Shown here: in pieces, positions 36,857-44,343 of the stretch
Layout of the letters: every line of letters starts with the position of its first letter
Position numbering within the stretch: the first letter of the stretch is position 1
Assembly: GCF_900143015.1 (NCBI RefSeq)
Contig: NZ_FSRT01000001.1
Location: forward strand, 496,001 to 560,000
From: Fibrobacter sp. UWB11
GTDB lineage: Bacteria > Fibrobacterota > Fibrobacteria > Fibrobacterales > Fibrobacteraceae
Reading direction: 5' to 3'
Length of the DNA: 64,000 nucleotides
Notes under the pieces: model-generated
What the model saw: only the letters and a program-made list of their open reading frames with translations
Told to the model about the DNA's origin: nothing
Databases searched by the model: none
Translations under genes and position numbers: made by a program

Positions 36857-37771
36857 ATGAATCGCAATGAATTTTTCGCCATGGTAAAAGACGTCCATGA
36901 GCATCCTGAACATTTGGCAGAATATCGCAAAACGTATAGGAACGTTTATCCTTTTAGCGACGGCATTTTCAAAATGCTTATAGCGAACGAGGCAAAACCC
37001 GAACGTACAGTAAAATTTTTGAATGCTATGCTTGAACTTACAGGAGGAAACGCCATCAAATCGTTTACTTTAGGTGTTCAAGAAAATCCTGGTGTTCTAA
37101 ACGATAAAACAGCCATTTTTGACATATACGGCACTACGGAAGCAGGCGCACCCATCCTTATCGAAGTTCAGCAGAATTACAATAAATTTTTCGTTGATCG
37201 TCTTATTTATTACACATCTCGGGTTTTTACCCGCACCGTTAAAAAATCGCAAACCTACAAATTGCCACACATTTATGTGCTCTCAATCTTGACCGAAAAC
37301 CAATTTCCTCTAGAAAGAAACACCTATCTTCATCACTCACAACTCGTACGCAATCGGCGTCACTTTTATGACAAGTTGGATGTCTATTTGATAGAACTCG
37401 AAAAGTTTTTCGCAATAGAAGATAGAACACCCCTAGAAGTTCGAGAACAGTCTACCCGAGCTGATATGTTACGCATTTTCCGCGATGTCCTTGAAGAAAA
37501 AGATATTCCCGAAGAAAAGTTAAAAAGCCTACTTGACAAGGATTTCATCAAAGATGTATCTTTGACAGGGTACACCGACGAAATTCTTTTGAACGAGGTT
37601 GACGGTATGACAGACTTGCTTTACGAGAGACAAGGGGCCTATGCTCAAGGACATGACGATGCCCATAAAGAAGATGCTCAGTTAATGGTCGATGCCGGAA
37701 TATTGACCCCAGAGAAAGCGGCTGAACTTTTCAAGGTTCCTAAAAAGGAAATCTTACCAAGAAATCGGTGA
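36857..37771 (+). CDS. Rpn family PD-(D/E)XK nuclease / putative transposase
   Basis: This 304-residue protein belongs to the Rpn/YhgA-like group of recombination-promoting nucleases (TIGR01784-type). Visible features are the FSDGIFKMLIANEAKPERTVKFLN opening, the nuclease core FDIYGTTEAGAPILIEVQQ with Asp and Glu, and a DRLIYYTSRVF helix. The C-terminal part is helical and ends in an ILTPEKAAELFKV segment. The start at 36857 is chosen for the AGGGGA 6 nt upstream; the frame is open back to 36764. It faces the hsd operon, a combination suited to a defence or mobile locus, though the cellular role of the family is debated. Confidence 0.85.
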   Translation: MNRNEFFAMVKDVHEHPEHLAEYRKTYRNVYPFSDGIFKMLIANEAKPERTVKFLNAMLELTGGNAIKSFTLGVQENPGVLNDKTAIFDIYGTTEAGAPILIEVQQNYNKFFVDRLIYYTSRVFTRTVKKSQTYKLPHIYVLSILTENQFPLERNTYLHHSQLVRNRRHFYDKLDVYLIELEKFFAIEDRTPLEVREQSTRADMLRIFRDVLEEKDIPEEKLKSLLDKDFIKDVSLTGYTDEILLNEVDGMTDLLYERQGAYAQGHDDAHKEDAQLMVDAGILTPEKAAELFKVPKKEILPRNR

Positions 37772-37796
37772 TTGCTTTTCTTATTAAGTGAAAAAT

Positions 37797-37824
37797 CTAG
37801 CCCGACTTAGTCGGGTTTTCTTTT
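37797..37824 (+). terminator. Rho-independent terminator
   Basis: GCCCGACT and AGTCGGGT pair around TA and are followed by TTTCTTTTTTTT. It ends the Rpn transcript. Confidence 0.88.
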
Positions 37825-37980
37825 TTTTGCATTCCAATAGAAAGACAAGCATAAAAAAGCAAGAATTTTATTCGAGGCTGCGAAAATGAGCTTTTGACTA
37901 TGAAGACCAAGATTGCCTTTTGTATATATTGGTTAGATGATGTTATATTGCCATACAACTATTAGAACTGTAAGATAAAA

Positions 37981-38133
37981 ATGAAAAGATTACGACTCGG
38001 AGCCGTGCTCCACTTCCTTATAGCCATTGGTCATATTACTTGGCTACAATGTATCTCGTCCCTCATTCCCGCCATTATCGCATTGTGCTACTGGCCTGGA
38101 GTTGTGAAAAATTTCTGGAAACTTTTGGCATAA
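37981..38133 (+). CDS. Small hydrophobic protein (50 residues), candidate
   Basis: A 50-codon frame opens with MKRLRLGAVLHFLIAIGHIT, and two hydrophobic stretches (about residues 6-25 and 26-40) are separated by a short polar turn. It ends GVVKNFWKLLA. The positive N-terminus and two possible membrane spans fit a small inner-membrane protein. TTGTAT-N18-TATATT at 37920-37949 could be its promoter. Only a weak ribosome binding site is seen (GTAAGAT). The frame is too short to exclude chance, but the composition is protein-like. I recognise no family. Confidence 0.45.
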   Translation: MKRLRLGAVLHFLIAIGHITWLQCISSLIPAIIALCYWPGVVKNFWKLLA

Positions 38134-38278
38134 AAAAAGAACTCTCAGAAAAGACTTTTTATTCGGAAATGGACGGCAGAAGCACGAAAAGAATATGGTA
38201 AAAGATACTGACAAATGAGAAATAATATATATTTCACTAAAAAGGATTTTGTCTTTAATGAAGTCTAGGGGGGCTTTC

Positions 38279-40048
38279 ATGAAAAATACACTTAAATATT
38301 TTTGGGGGGTATTTCTCCTATTTTCTGTTTGTGCATGGAGTAGAGCATCTGACATCCTCATTGTCGTTGACGACGAAATGATAAAAGACAACGAAATCAG
38401 GAATGCCATAAACACCTATACAGATGACATTTGGAATACTTATCAAGTAAATGCCTCTGTCATATCTTTCAAATCCCAGAAGAACGGCGGGAAAGCGACC
38501 GACCTAAAAAAAATGCTCGTCAGCAAGAAGGATTCCATCACGGGAGCCCTTTTTGTTGGAGATATTCCGCGAGCTCAATTTGAATTTTACCAGAAAACAG
38601 AAGAAGGATTCCGATACCAACGTTGGGTAACAGACTTATACTTCATGGATCTTGACGGTGTTTGGAAAGACACGGCCGCCGGAGGCCCCGAAGCCTATGG
38701 CGGAAAGTTGTTTGATACCACCACGACAACATTAAACTTTAATGTACGCAACGGTTCTCCGATACCAGGGAAGGTGCCGGCGGATAGTTTTTCAATTGCC
38801 TATTCCGGATACCTCAAATCTCCAGTCACCGCACTTTGTTCCCTGCAACTTACTACGGACAACGACAGACGCCTTTGGATTAACGATTCCCTGCTCATTG
38901 ACGCATGGTTCAACAACTGGGACATTCCCTATTACAGCGCTTTTCAATTCAAGAAAGACAGTCTCTACAAATTCAAACTAAACTATGCAGAAGAATTTGG
39001 CGACGCTTATCTTACCCTAAAATGGAAATGCGGGAATAATGCCTCCTATGAACCAATCCCTGATTCCGTTTGGCGTCAAAATGACAAGAGCACACGCGGT
39101 CTCAACCAAACCTATTACGGAAATATTTTCATGATAGATTCGCTCCCCGAAGAGGACATAAAGCACCTTTGGATTTCTGGAAAATCCAATGGAGTTTTTG
39201 ACGGGCACTATTCCAAAAGTGGCGCAGTTTCTGATTCCTTTGAAATATGGGTCTCTCGAATTGACCCCAACACGGCTGGTTTCTACGGTAACCCCAAAAT
39301 ACTTTTATTGAGATATTTCGAGAAAATCCACAACTACTATCTCGGTTTGTTCAAGAAAGCTACGCGTAGTGCCATGTTCCTAACTGAGGAAGGAGGCTTA
39401 AACAATCCTCTAGACCAGAAATTCGTTGATGGTTTGAGCCTTCTTTATTCCCCAGACTCCCTTGATAAGTCTATCGCTGACGGGCAGGAATATCTAGACA
39501 ACATAAAATCAGATAAGTATGATTGGGCCCTTTACGGTGGGCACGGAGGCCAAACTGGCCTTGGAAACGGGCTGGATATAACACAAGTGGAAAGAAACAT
39601 GTGCGTCTCACCGAGATTTTTCCACTTTGCTTGCTGTGGTCCACTTACCTGCTATGATTTCTACGGCAACGCCAATAGTGCCTCTGTTGGAAGCGAGCAT
39701 ATCTTTAACACGATTAACGGCGGTTTTGTAAGTATCGGTTCGTCCAAAACCAGTGGAAGCGACCAAATGGATGGTTTCATGTATTACGCCTTTGAGCGCA
39801 AATTCATTGGCGAATCGTTCCGGGAATGGGTGAACGAAAGGGTGAAAAGAAACCAGTACGGCCATAAGGAAGACCTTTACGATTGGTTCTATGGAGAATC
39901 GATTATCGGAGATCCGATGCAAAAATTGGAAGTGCCAGAACAAAAAACGATTCGCATCCACAAAGTCAAAGCACAACAGAAACCACAAAAAAACGGCAAG
40001 CTGTACGACCTTTTGGGAAGAATCAAAGGCTTTTTCAACATCCAGTAA
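38279..40048 (+). CDS. Secreted caspase-fold (gingipain-like, C25) peptidase with PA14-type insert
   Basis: This 589-residue exported protein starts with a signal peptide (MKNTLKYFWGVFLLFSVCAW, cut near ASD). The body resembles clan CD cysteine peptidases of the gingipain type: strand ILIVVDDEM, then His422 in YGGHGG and Cys452/Cys453 in HFACCG as the likely catalytic dyad. Between strands, about residues 145-260 look like a PA14 carbohydrate-binding domain (LTTDNDRRLWINDSLLIDAW). The start is set by AGGGGGG 6 nt before the ATG; two in-frame upstream starts are less likely. Substrate and role are unknown. Confidence 0.78.
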   Translation: MKNTLKYFWGVFLLFSVCAWSRASDILIVVDDEMIKDNEIRNAINTYTDDIWNTYQVNASVISFKSQKNGGKATDLKKMLVSKKDSITGALFVGDIPRAQFEFYQKTEEGFRYQRWVTDLYFMDLDGVWKDTAAGGPEAYGGKLFDTTTTTLNFNVRNGSPIPGKVPADSFSIAYSGYLKSPVTALCSLQLTTDNDRRLWINDSLLIDAWFNNWDIPYYSAFQFKKDSLYKFKLNYAEEFGDAYLTLKWKCGNNASYEPIPDSVWRQNDKSTRGLNQTYYGNIFMIDSLPEEDIKHLWISGKSNGVFDGHYSKSGAVSDSFEIWVSRIDPNTAGFYGNPKILLLRYFEKIHNYYLGLFKKATRSAMFLTEEGGLNNPLDQKFVDGLSLLYSPDSLDKSIADGQEYLDNIKSDKYDWALYGGHGGQTGLGNGLDITQVERNMCVSPRFFHFACCGPLTCYDFYGNANSASVGSEHIFNTINGGFVSIGSSKTSGSDQMDGFMYYAFERKFIGESFREWVNERVKRNQYGHKEDLYDWFYGESIIGDPMQKLEVPEQKTIRIHKVKAQQKPQKNGKLYDLLGRIKGFFNIQ

Positions 40049-40177
40049 TCAACGAACCGAAAACCCAAAGATTTTCGGCTCTGTCGGGCTTATCCGTACT
40101 TTTGGGGCGAAACAAACAGTTTTGGAGGGGCTTACGAAACGATTTTTTTGCTATGGCTCTGGAATCGCAAAAAAGGC

Positions 40178-40320
40178 TTGACAAATTTATAAAATAGTGT
40201 ACATTTGTGTATGCTGTGAAAGAAGACTTTGCAATGAAATTAGAAGGCTTTGGACTTTTTGTCGATGACGTGGCGACTATGACTTTTCTGATGCGTGCAA
40301 GGTTGCCTCGGAAAAATTGA
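40178..40320 (+). pseudogene. Possible remnant of a glyoxalase/VOC-family gene
   Basis: A TTGACA box at 40178 is followed by an ATG at 40231. The first 16 codons (MKLEGFGLFVDDVATM) are a typical start of VOC-superfamily proteins, but the frame stops after 28 codons. In another frame it continues as DACKVASEKLKTVIRHPIRKKQ before a stop. This looks like a gene truncated by deletion; chance similarity cannot be ruled out. The rest of 40049-40427 holds no gene. Confidence 0.35.
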
Positions 40321-40391
40321 AAACCGTCATTCGCCACCCGATTCGTAAAAAGCAGTAGTTTCCAAAATGGAAACAACTACTCCGTGCCCCC

Positions 40392-40420
40392 TTGCCATTC
40401 CCCTCGAAACTTTGTATATT
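40392..40420 (+). promoter_or_regulatory. Promoter of the leu leader (TTGCCA-N17-TATATT)
   Basis: TTGCCA (40392-40397) and TATATT (40415-40420) are 17 nt apart, the ideal distance. The predicted transcription start is about 40427, directly at the start codon of the leader peptide. The pattern matches the promoters of the pectate lyase and the SRP RNA in this window. Confidence 0.7.
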
Positions 40421-40427
40421 CATGCAC

Positions 40428-40487
40428 ATGAGAAAAATCTTGAACCTTCTACTTCTACTTAGCATCGCTACCGAAGCGAGGTTTTAG
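40428..40487 (+). CDS. leuL: Leucine leader peptide (attenuator)
   Basis: This 19-codon frame (MRKILNLLLLLSIATEARF) has six Leu codons, five of them consecutive (CTT CTA CTT CTA CTT). It lies about 150 nt before leuA, and a terminator follows. Leu-rich leader peptides of this kind control leu operons by ribosome stalling in other bacteria; here the function is inferred from codon content, position and the RNA structures that follow. It may be translated without a ribosome binding site, because its ATG is almost at the predicted transcription start. Confidence 0.72.
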   Translation: MRKILNLLLLLSIATEARF

Positions 40488-40538
40488 GGATTTTTCAAAG
40501 ATTTTCAAACGAATTTCAACCTAAAAGCGCCCGCTTCG
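40472..40538 (+). promoter_or_regulatory. Antiterminator structure of the leu attenuator
   Basis: CGAAGCG (40472-40478) can pair with CGCTTCG (40532-40538), and TTTTAGG (40482-40488) with CCTAAAA (40520-40526), giving a two-part stem. It uses the same bases as the left arm of the terminator, so the two exclude each other. A ribosome stalled in the Leu codons leaves the left strand free, whereas one reaching the TAG at 40485 covers it. Confidence 0.65.
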
Positions 40539-40560
40539 AGAACGAAGCGGGTTCTTTTTT
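40530..40560 (+). terminator. Attenuator terminator before leuA
   Basis: CCCGCTTCG and CGAAGCGGG form a perfect 9-bp stem with loop AGAA, followed by TTCTTTTTT. It lies between the leader peptide and leuA, so it would stop transcription before leuA when leucine is sufficient. Confidence 0.88.
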
Positions 40561-40633
40561 ATGGCGAAATTCTATTTTTGGAATTGAAAAATTAAAGGAA
40601 CTTTGCGGTCTTGAAGCCGGCAAGGAGATAAAA

Positions 40634-42190
40634 ATGACTGAAACGAGAAAACCATTCTTCTATGACGTAACACTGCGTGATGGTAACCAGGCTCTTCCGA
40701 AGCCCTGGAACAACGCCCAGAAAAAAGATGTTTATCTGTTGCTCTTGAAGCTCGGTGTGCAAGGTGCCGAAGTCGGTTTCCCTGCGTCTAGCGAAATGGA
40801 TTTTGAATCGGTCATGGAACTTGCAAAGCTCACCGCACAGATGGCGGAAGAAGGCGACGAAACTGCAAAGAACGTCGTGGTTTCTGGCCTCGCTCGCTGC
40901 ATCGAAAGCGATATCCAGCGCTGCTGGGAAGCTGTCCAGTACGCTCCGCATCCGCGTATCCATACGTTCCTCGCCACAAGCCCCTTGTCCATGGAAAACG
41001 TGCTGCACATGACGCCCGAACAGGTCAAGGAAAAGGCTGTGAAGTGCGTTAAGTTTGCAAAGTCGCTCGTCGGCGACAAGGGCGATGTGGAATTCAGCGC
41101 CGAACATTTTGGCGACTGCCTCGAAAACATGGATTTTGTGATTGACGTTCTGAAGGCTGTTGTCGAAGCCGGTGCGACAACGATTAACCTGCCGAATACG
41201 GTGGAACGCTATCGTCCGAAGCTCTATGTGGATCAGGTCAAGCAGGTTTACGAAGCTCTGCCCAAGAACATCACGATTTCTGTGCACTGCCATAACGACC
41301 TCGGCATGGCAACGGCTGCTACCGTTGAAAGTTTCTTTGTCGGTGCCACTCAGCTGGAAGTCGCTTTGAACGGCCTCGGCGAACGTTGCGGCAACACGAA
41401 CTTCTACGAAGTGGCTATTGGCCTGCATAACTCCGGTGTCGAAACGGGACTGCATCTCGAACGCATTTACGAAACCGCAATTCTCGTGAGCCACTGGAGC
41501 GGCGTGCCTATATACATCCGCGCTCCGTTGATCGGTACTGAAGCTATCGTCCATCGCAGTGGCATCCACCAGGATGGCGCATCCAAGACGAAGGACATGA
41601 AGAAAGGCGCTTACCGTCCGATTGATTACTCTATCATCGGTCGTAACCAGAACGATACGCTCAGCTTTACAAGCCAGAGCGGTCGCACCGCCGTGTACGA
41701 AATCATCACGAAGTTCGGCTACAAGATGACCTTGCAGGAAGCTTCCAAGTTGCAGCCGGTGCTGAAGCGCTTGAGCGAAGCCGAAGGCGAACTCAGTGCC
41801 GAACGCGTGCTCGACGTGTTCCGCGAACAGTTCGTCAACGTGAACGGTCGCCTGGTGTTCAACAACATCGAAGTCATTCCGGACGAAAACCGCTTCATTT
41901 TCCACTTCAAGAAGGATGGCGAAGCGCTTGTGAAGTCCGTGACTGCCGAAGGTCCGATTGAGGCTGCTTTGATGCTCATGCGTGAAATCGGCATGCCGGT
42001 GGAACTCGTGAAGTACCGCCAACTCGTTGTTCCTGAAAAGGACAAGTTGTGGGCCGGTCGTGGCTTAAGCCGCATTGTCTTGAAGGCGAACAACGAAGAA
42101 GTCGAAGGTCGCGGTGTTTCGAGTGATACGCTCAAGGCCAACATGCGTGCTCTCTTCGGCGGCGTGAACCTGATTTACAAGAAAGCGTAA
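40634..42190 (+). CDS. leuA: 2-isopropylmalate synthase
   Basis: This 518-residue enzyme condenses 2-ketoisovalerate and acetyl-CoA in the first step of leucine synthesis. It has an HMGL-like TIM-barrel domain with FYDVTLRDGNQ near the start and the metal-binding HCHND near residue 222, followed by a C-terminal LeuA regulatory region (about 390-518). Related citramalate synthases are similar, but the leucine attenuator upstream supports LeuA. AAGGAG lies 6 nt before the ATG. No other leu gene follows. Confidence 0.9.
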   Translation: MTETRKPFFYDVTLRDGNQALPKPWNNAQKKDVYLLLLKLGVQGAEVGFPASSEMDFESVMELAKLTAQMAEEGDETAKNVVVSGLARCIESDIQRCWEAVQYAPHPRIHTFLATSPLSMENVLHMTPEQVKEKAVKCVKFAKSLVGDKGDVEFSAEHFGDCLENMDFVIDVLKAVVEAGATTINLPNTVERYRPKLYVDQVKQVYEALPKNITISVHCHNDLGMATAATVESFFVGATQLEVALNGLGERCGNTNFYEVAIGLHNSGVETGLHLERIYETAILVSHWSGVPIYIRAPLIGTEAIVHRSGIHQDGASKTKDMKKGAYRPIDYSIIGRNQNDTLSFTSQSGRTAVYEIITKFGYKMTLQEASKLQPVLKRLSEAEGELSAERVLDVFREQFVNVNGRLVFNNIEVIPDENRFIFHFKKDGEALVKSVTAEGPIEAALMLMREIGMPVELVKYRQLVVPEKDKLWAGRGLSRIVLKANNEEVEGRGVSSDTLKANMRALFGGVNLIYKKA

Positions 42191-42237
42191 ACGTCGTTGC
42201 ACGTCATCGCGAGTGAAGCAGTCCATAGGAGAAAATA

Positions 42238-42600
42238 ATGTTAGAACAACTTAAGACGCCATTCAAAAAAGTCTATGGTAAGGTTCGTTCGCGTGCGGAC
42301 GGATTTGTGGGGCCTGTTAAGGAATCGGCGTCCAAGTTGTTGGCGCTTTTCCCGAACATCAGGGCTTTTGCCGGTTCCGAAGAGTTGGCGAACAATGGTG
42401 ACGTTGATGGCGAAAATGTCGAAGGTTCCGAAGAAGTCGCAAAGCCTGGTCTGCGTGCTCGCTTCAAAAATTTCAAAAAATCGCTCAAGGGATTAAGCGA
42501 CCTTCAAAAGCTTATTCTCTTGACGATTGCTGTCGTGCTCCCGGCAGGCATCTTGATTGCCGTTGCGCTTGCAAGTTTCTTGAAAAAACGTAAGAAGTAG
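42238..42600 (+). CDS. Small protein with a C-terminal membrane anchor, unrecognised
   Basis: This 120-residue protein has a basic N-terminal half, an acidic middle and one strong hydrophobic segment near the C-terminus (LILLTIAVVLPAGILIAVAL) closed by KKRKK. The layout fits a tail-anchored inner-membrane protein with the bulk in the cytoplasm. ATAGGAG precedes the ATG. It lies 47 nt after leuA and 29 nt before the first FISUMP gene and may be co-transcribed. I recognise no family. Confidence 0.7.
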   Translation: MLEQLKTPFKKVYGKVRSRADGFVGPVKESASKLLALFPNIRAFAGSEELANNGDVDGENVEGSEEVAKPGLRARFKNFKKSLKGLSDLQKLILLTIAVVLPAGILIAVALASFLKKRKK

Positions 42601-42629
42601 TTTTAAGTTTTTATAGGAATAAAATAGAT

Positions 42630-43448
42630 ATGCAACGCATTTGGATAATACTTGCATTTGTTGCGGTGTTCCTTTCAATGGCGTATAACCTTACTTTCCA
42701 AAATCAAAAGAACGGAAAGAGATCGGCTGAAGATACTATGGAGCTTATCTTTAAAATTGAAGATAAGATTACGGCCTTTGGTAAAATAAGAGATAGAAAA
42801 GCTGCTGAAAAATTGTTGGAAAAAGTTGCGCCCTCAAAAATTATCGAGGAATTTTTTGAGGATAGCCGAGACAGCGTAAAGTACAAGGCCGTTAAAATTG
42901 GTGACCAGTGGTGGATGGCTGAAAATCTGAAGTATAAACAGGGGGAGGCCGCCTGCTATAAAAATGATTCTACCATTTGTAAAGAGTACGGTCGCCTCTA
43001 CTCATGGGACGAGGCTGAAGAAGCGTGCCCTCCGGGTTGGCATTTGCCACAGGTGAGCGAGGTCGAAACGCTTTTGAAAAATGTTGGTGGCGTACAAGAT
43101 GAAGAAAAAAAGTTTATATGGCATAATGCGGGTTATTTCTTGAAGTCCAAGACGGGATGGCAAGATTATGATGAGGGGGTGAGTGGAAATGGTTTTGATG
43201 CATTTGGTTTTTCGGCTCTAGCGGCAGGCAGGTTTGGTGATGATGTCCTTGGCTTCTATTATTTGAATGTTGGAGCCTGTTTTATTGTGTCGCGTAAAAA
43301 TGCGCCAAATCGTTTCAATATGTTGTCGATGGGCTATGATTCGGGCAATGCGACTTTATTCAGTGATGACGGAAGTTCTAGAAATGGTGGTGGTGTTTTG
43401 GGCCATATGGACAAGGATCGATATTCCATCCGTTGCGTGAAAGATTAA
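42630..43448 (+). CDS. FISUMP-domain protein with N-terminal membrane anchor
   Basis: This 272-residue protein has an N-terminal hydrophobic segment (IWIILAFVAVFLSMAY) and, from about residue 88, the Fibrobacter succinogenes major paralogous domain: VKIGDQWWMAENL, YGRLYSWDEA, CPPGWHLP and the closing SIRCVKD. The domain is widespread in Fibrobacter and Bacteroidota, often on exported proteins, and its function is unknown. AGGAAT precedes the ATG. It is next to a second FISUMP gene with the same domain. Confidence 0.88.
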   Translation: MQRIWIILAFVAVFLSMAYNLTFQNQKNGKRSAEDTMELIFKIEDKITAFGKIRDRKAAEKLLEKVAPSKIIEEFFEDSRDSVKYKAVKIGDQWWMAENLKYKQGEAACYKNDSTICKEYGRLYSWDEAEEACPPGWHLPQVSEVETLLKNVGGVQDEEKKFIWHNAGYFLKSKTGWQDYDEGVSGNGFDAFGFSALAAGRFGDDVLGFYYLNVGACFIVSRKNAPNRFNMLSMGYDSGNATLFSDDGSSRNGGGVLGHMDKDRYSIRCVKD

Positions 43449-43509
43449 ACTAAGCTCTCTTTTATTCAAATATATTTTGTATATTATACAAAATAAAGAA
43501 GGAGGGTTT

Positions 43510-44298
43510 ATGAATAAACGTATTGCATTCTTTTCACTCGTTTGTATTCTTTTGTCTAGTTTCATCGCTTGCGGTGACGATGCGTCAAATAATTCTGTTG
43601 TAACGGAGACTCCCATAGATTTGTCTTCGGTTCCGCAGGCGACACCGTGCAAAACGGATAGTACAGATACATGCGAATACGGAACGTTGACGGATGACCG
43701 AGATGGTCAAACCTATAAGACCGTGAAAATTGGTGACCAGTGGTGGATGGCTGAAAACTTGAATCTGGAAACGTCCAATAGTTTCTGTTGGGGCAATAAT
43801 CCCGAGAAGTGTGAACAATATGGCCGCCTTTATCCATGGTCTGCTGTGATGGATAGTGCTGCCGTGTGGAGCGCCAATGGTGTGAATTGTGGCTATGGCC
43901 ATGATTGCAATCCGGTATATCCTGTGTCTGGATTGTGCCCGGCGGGTTGGCATTTGCCTACGTTTAATGAATGGCGAACATTGTTTGGTGCGGTAGGTGG
44001 TACTCAAAATGCAACTTACTTGTACGATACCGATAATGCGGGAAAAAAGCTCAGGTCTAGTGGTAACTGGCTTTATTTTGCAGGAACGGATTCGTACGGA
44101 TTTAATGTGGTTCCTGCAGGCTATAAAGGTGATCAGGGCGCTTATTATAATGAGGGCCGTGAAGCGTGTTTTTGGACATCTTCAGAAGAACGGTGGTATC
44201 ATGCATTTTCTGTGAATTTGAGAGAATTTGAGGATGGTGTTGGTACGGGTCTCTGGAGTAAAGTTTATGGCTCATCCGTCCGCTGTGTGAAAGATTAA
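43510..44298 (+). CDS. FISUMP-domain lipoprotein
   Basis: This 262-residue protein has a lipoprotein signal (LLSSFIACGDD) and the FISUMP domain from about residue 72 (VKIGDQWWMAENL, YGRLYPW, CPAGWHLP, SVRCVKD). The start at 43510 is set by GAAGGAGGG directly upstream; the frame is open further. It follows the anchored FISUMP gene by about 60 bp and differs from it mainly in the export signal and an extra Cys-rich insert (CGYGHDCNP). It is probably on the cell surface or in the periplasm; the function is unknown. Confidence 0.88.
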   Translation: MNKRIAFFSLVCILLSSFIACGDDASNNSVVTETPIDLSSVPQATPCKTDSTDTCEYGTLTDDRDGQTYKTVKIGDQWWMAENLNLETSNSFCWGNNPEKCEQYGRLYPWSAVMDSAAVWSANGVNCGYGHDCNPVYPVSGLCPAGWHLPTFNEWRTLFGAVGGTQNATYLYDTDNAGKKLRSSGNWLYFAGTDSYGFNVVPAGYKGDQGAYYNEGREACFWTSSEERWYHAFSVNLREFEDGVGTGLWSKVYGSSVRCVKD

Positions 44299-44343
44299 TG
44301 TCATTGCACTACTTGGTGAACTGTTTTCTAAATTTGAGCTATC

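Noticed and set aside
36857-37771. Complete insertion sequence around the Rpn gene
   Set aside because: No terminal inverted repeats or target-site duplications are visible at the ends of the gene, and Rpn proteins are not proven transposases.
40592-42022. 476-codon minus-strand frame opposite leuA
   Set aside because: Antisense shadow of leuA, with strong codon bias on the sense strand and no ribosome binding site or domain on the minus strand.
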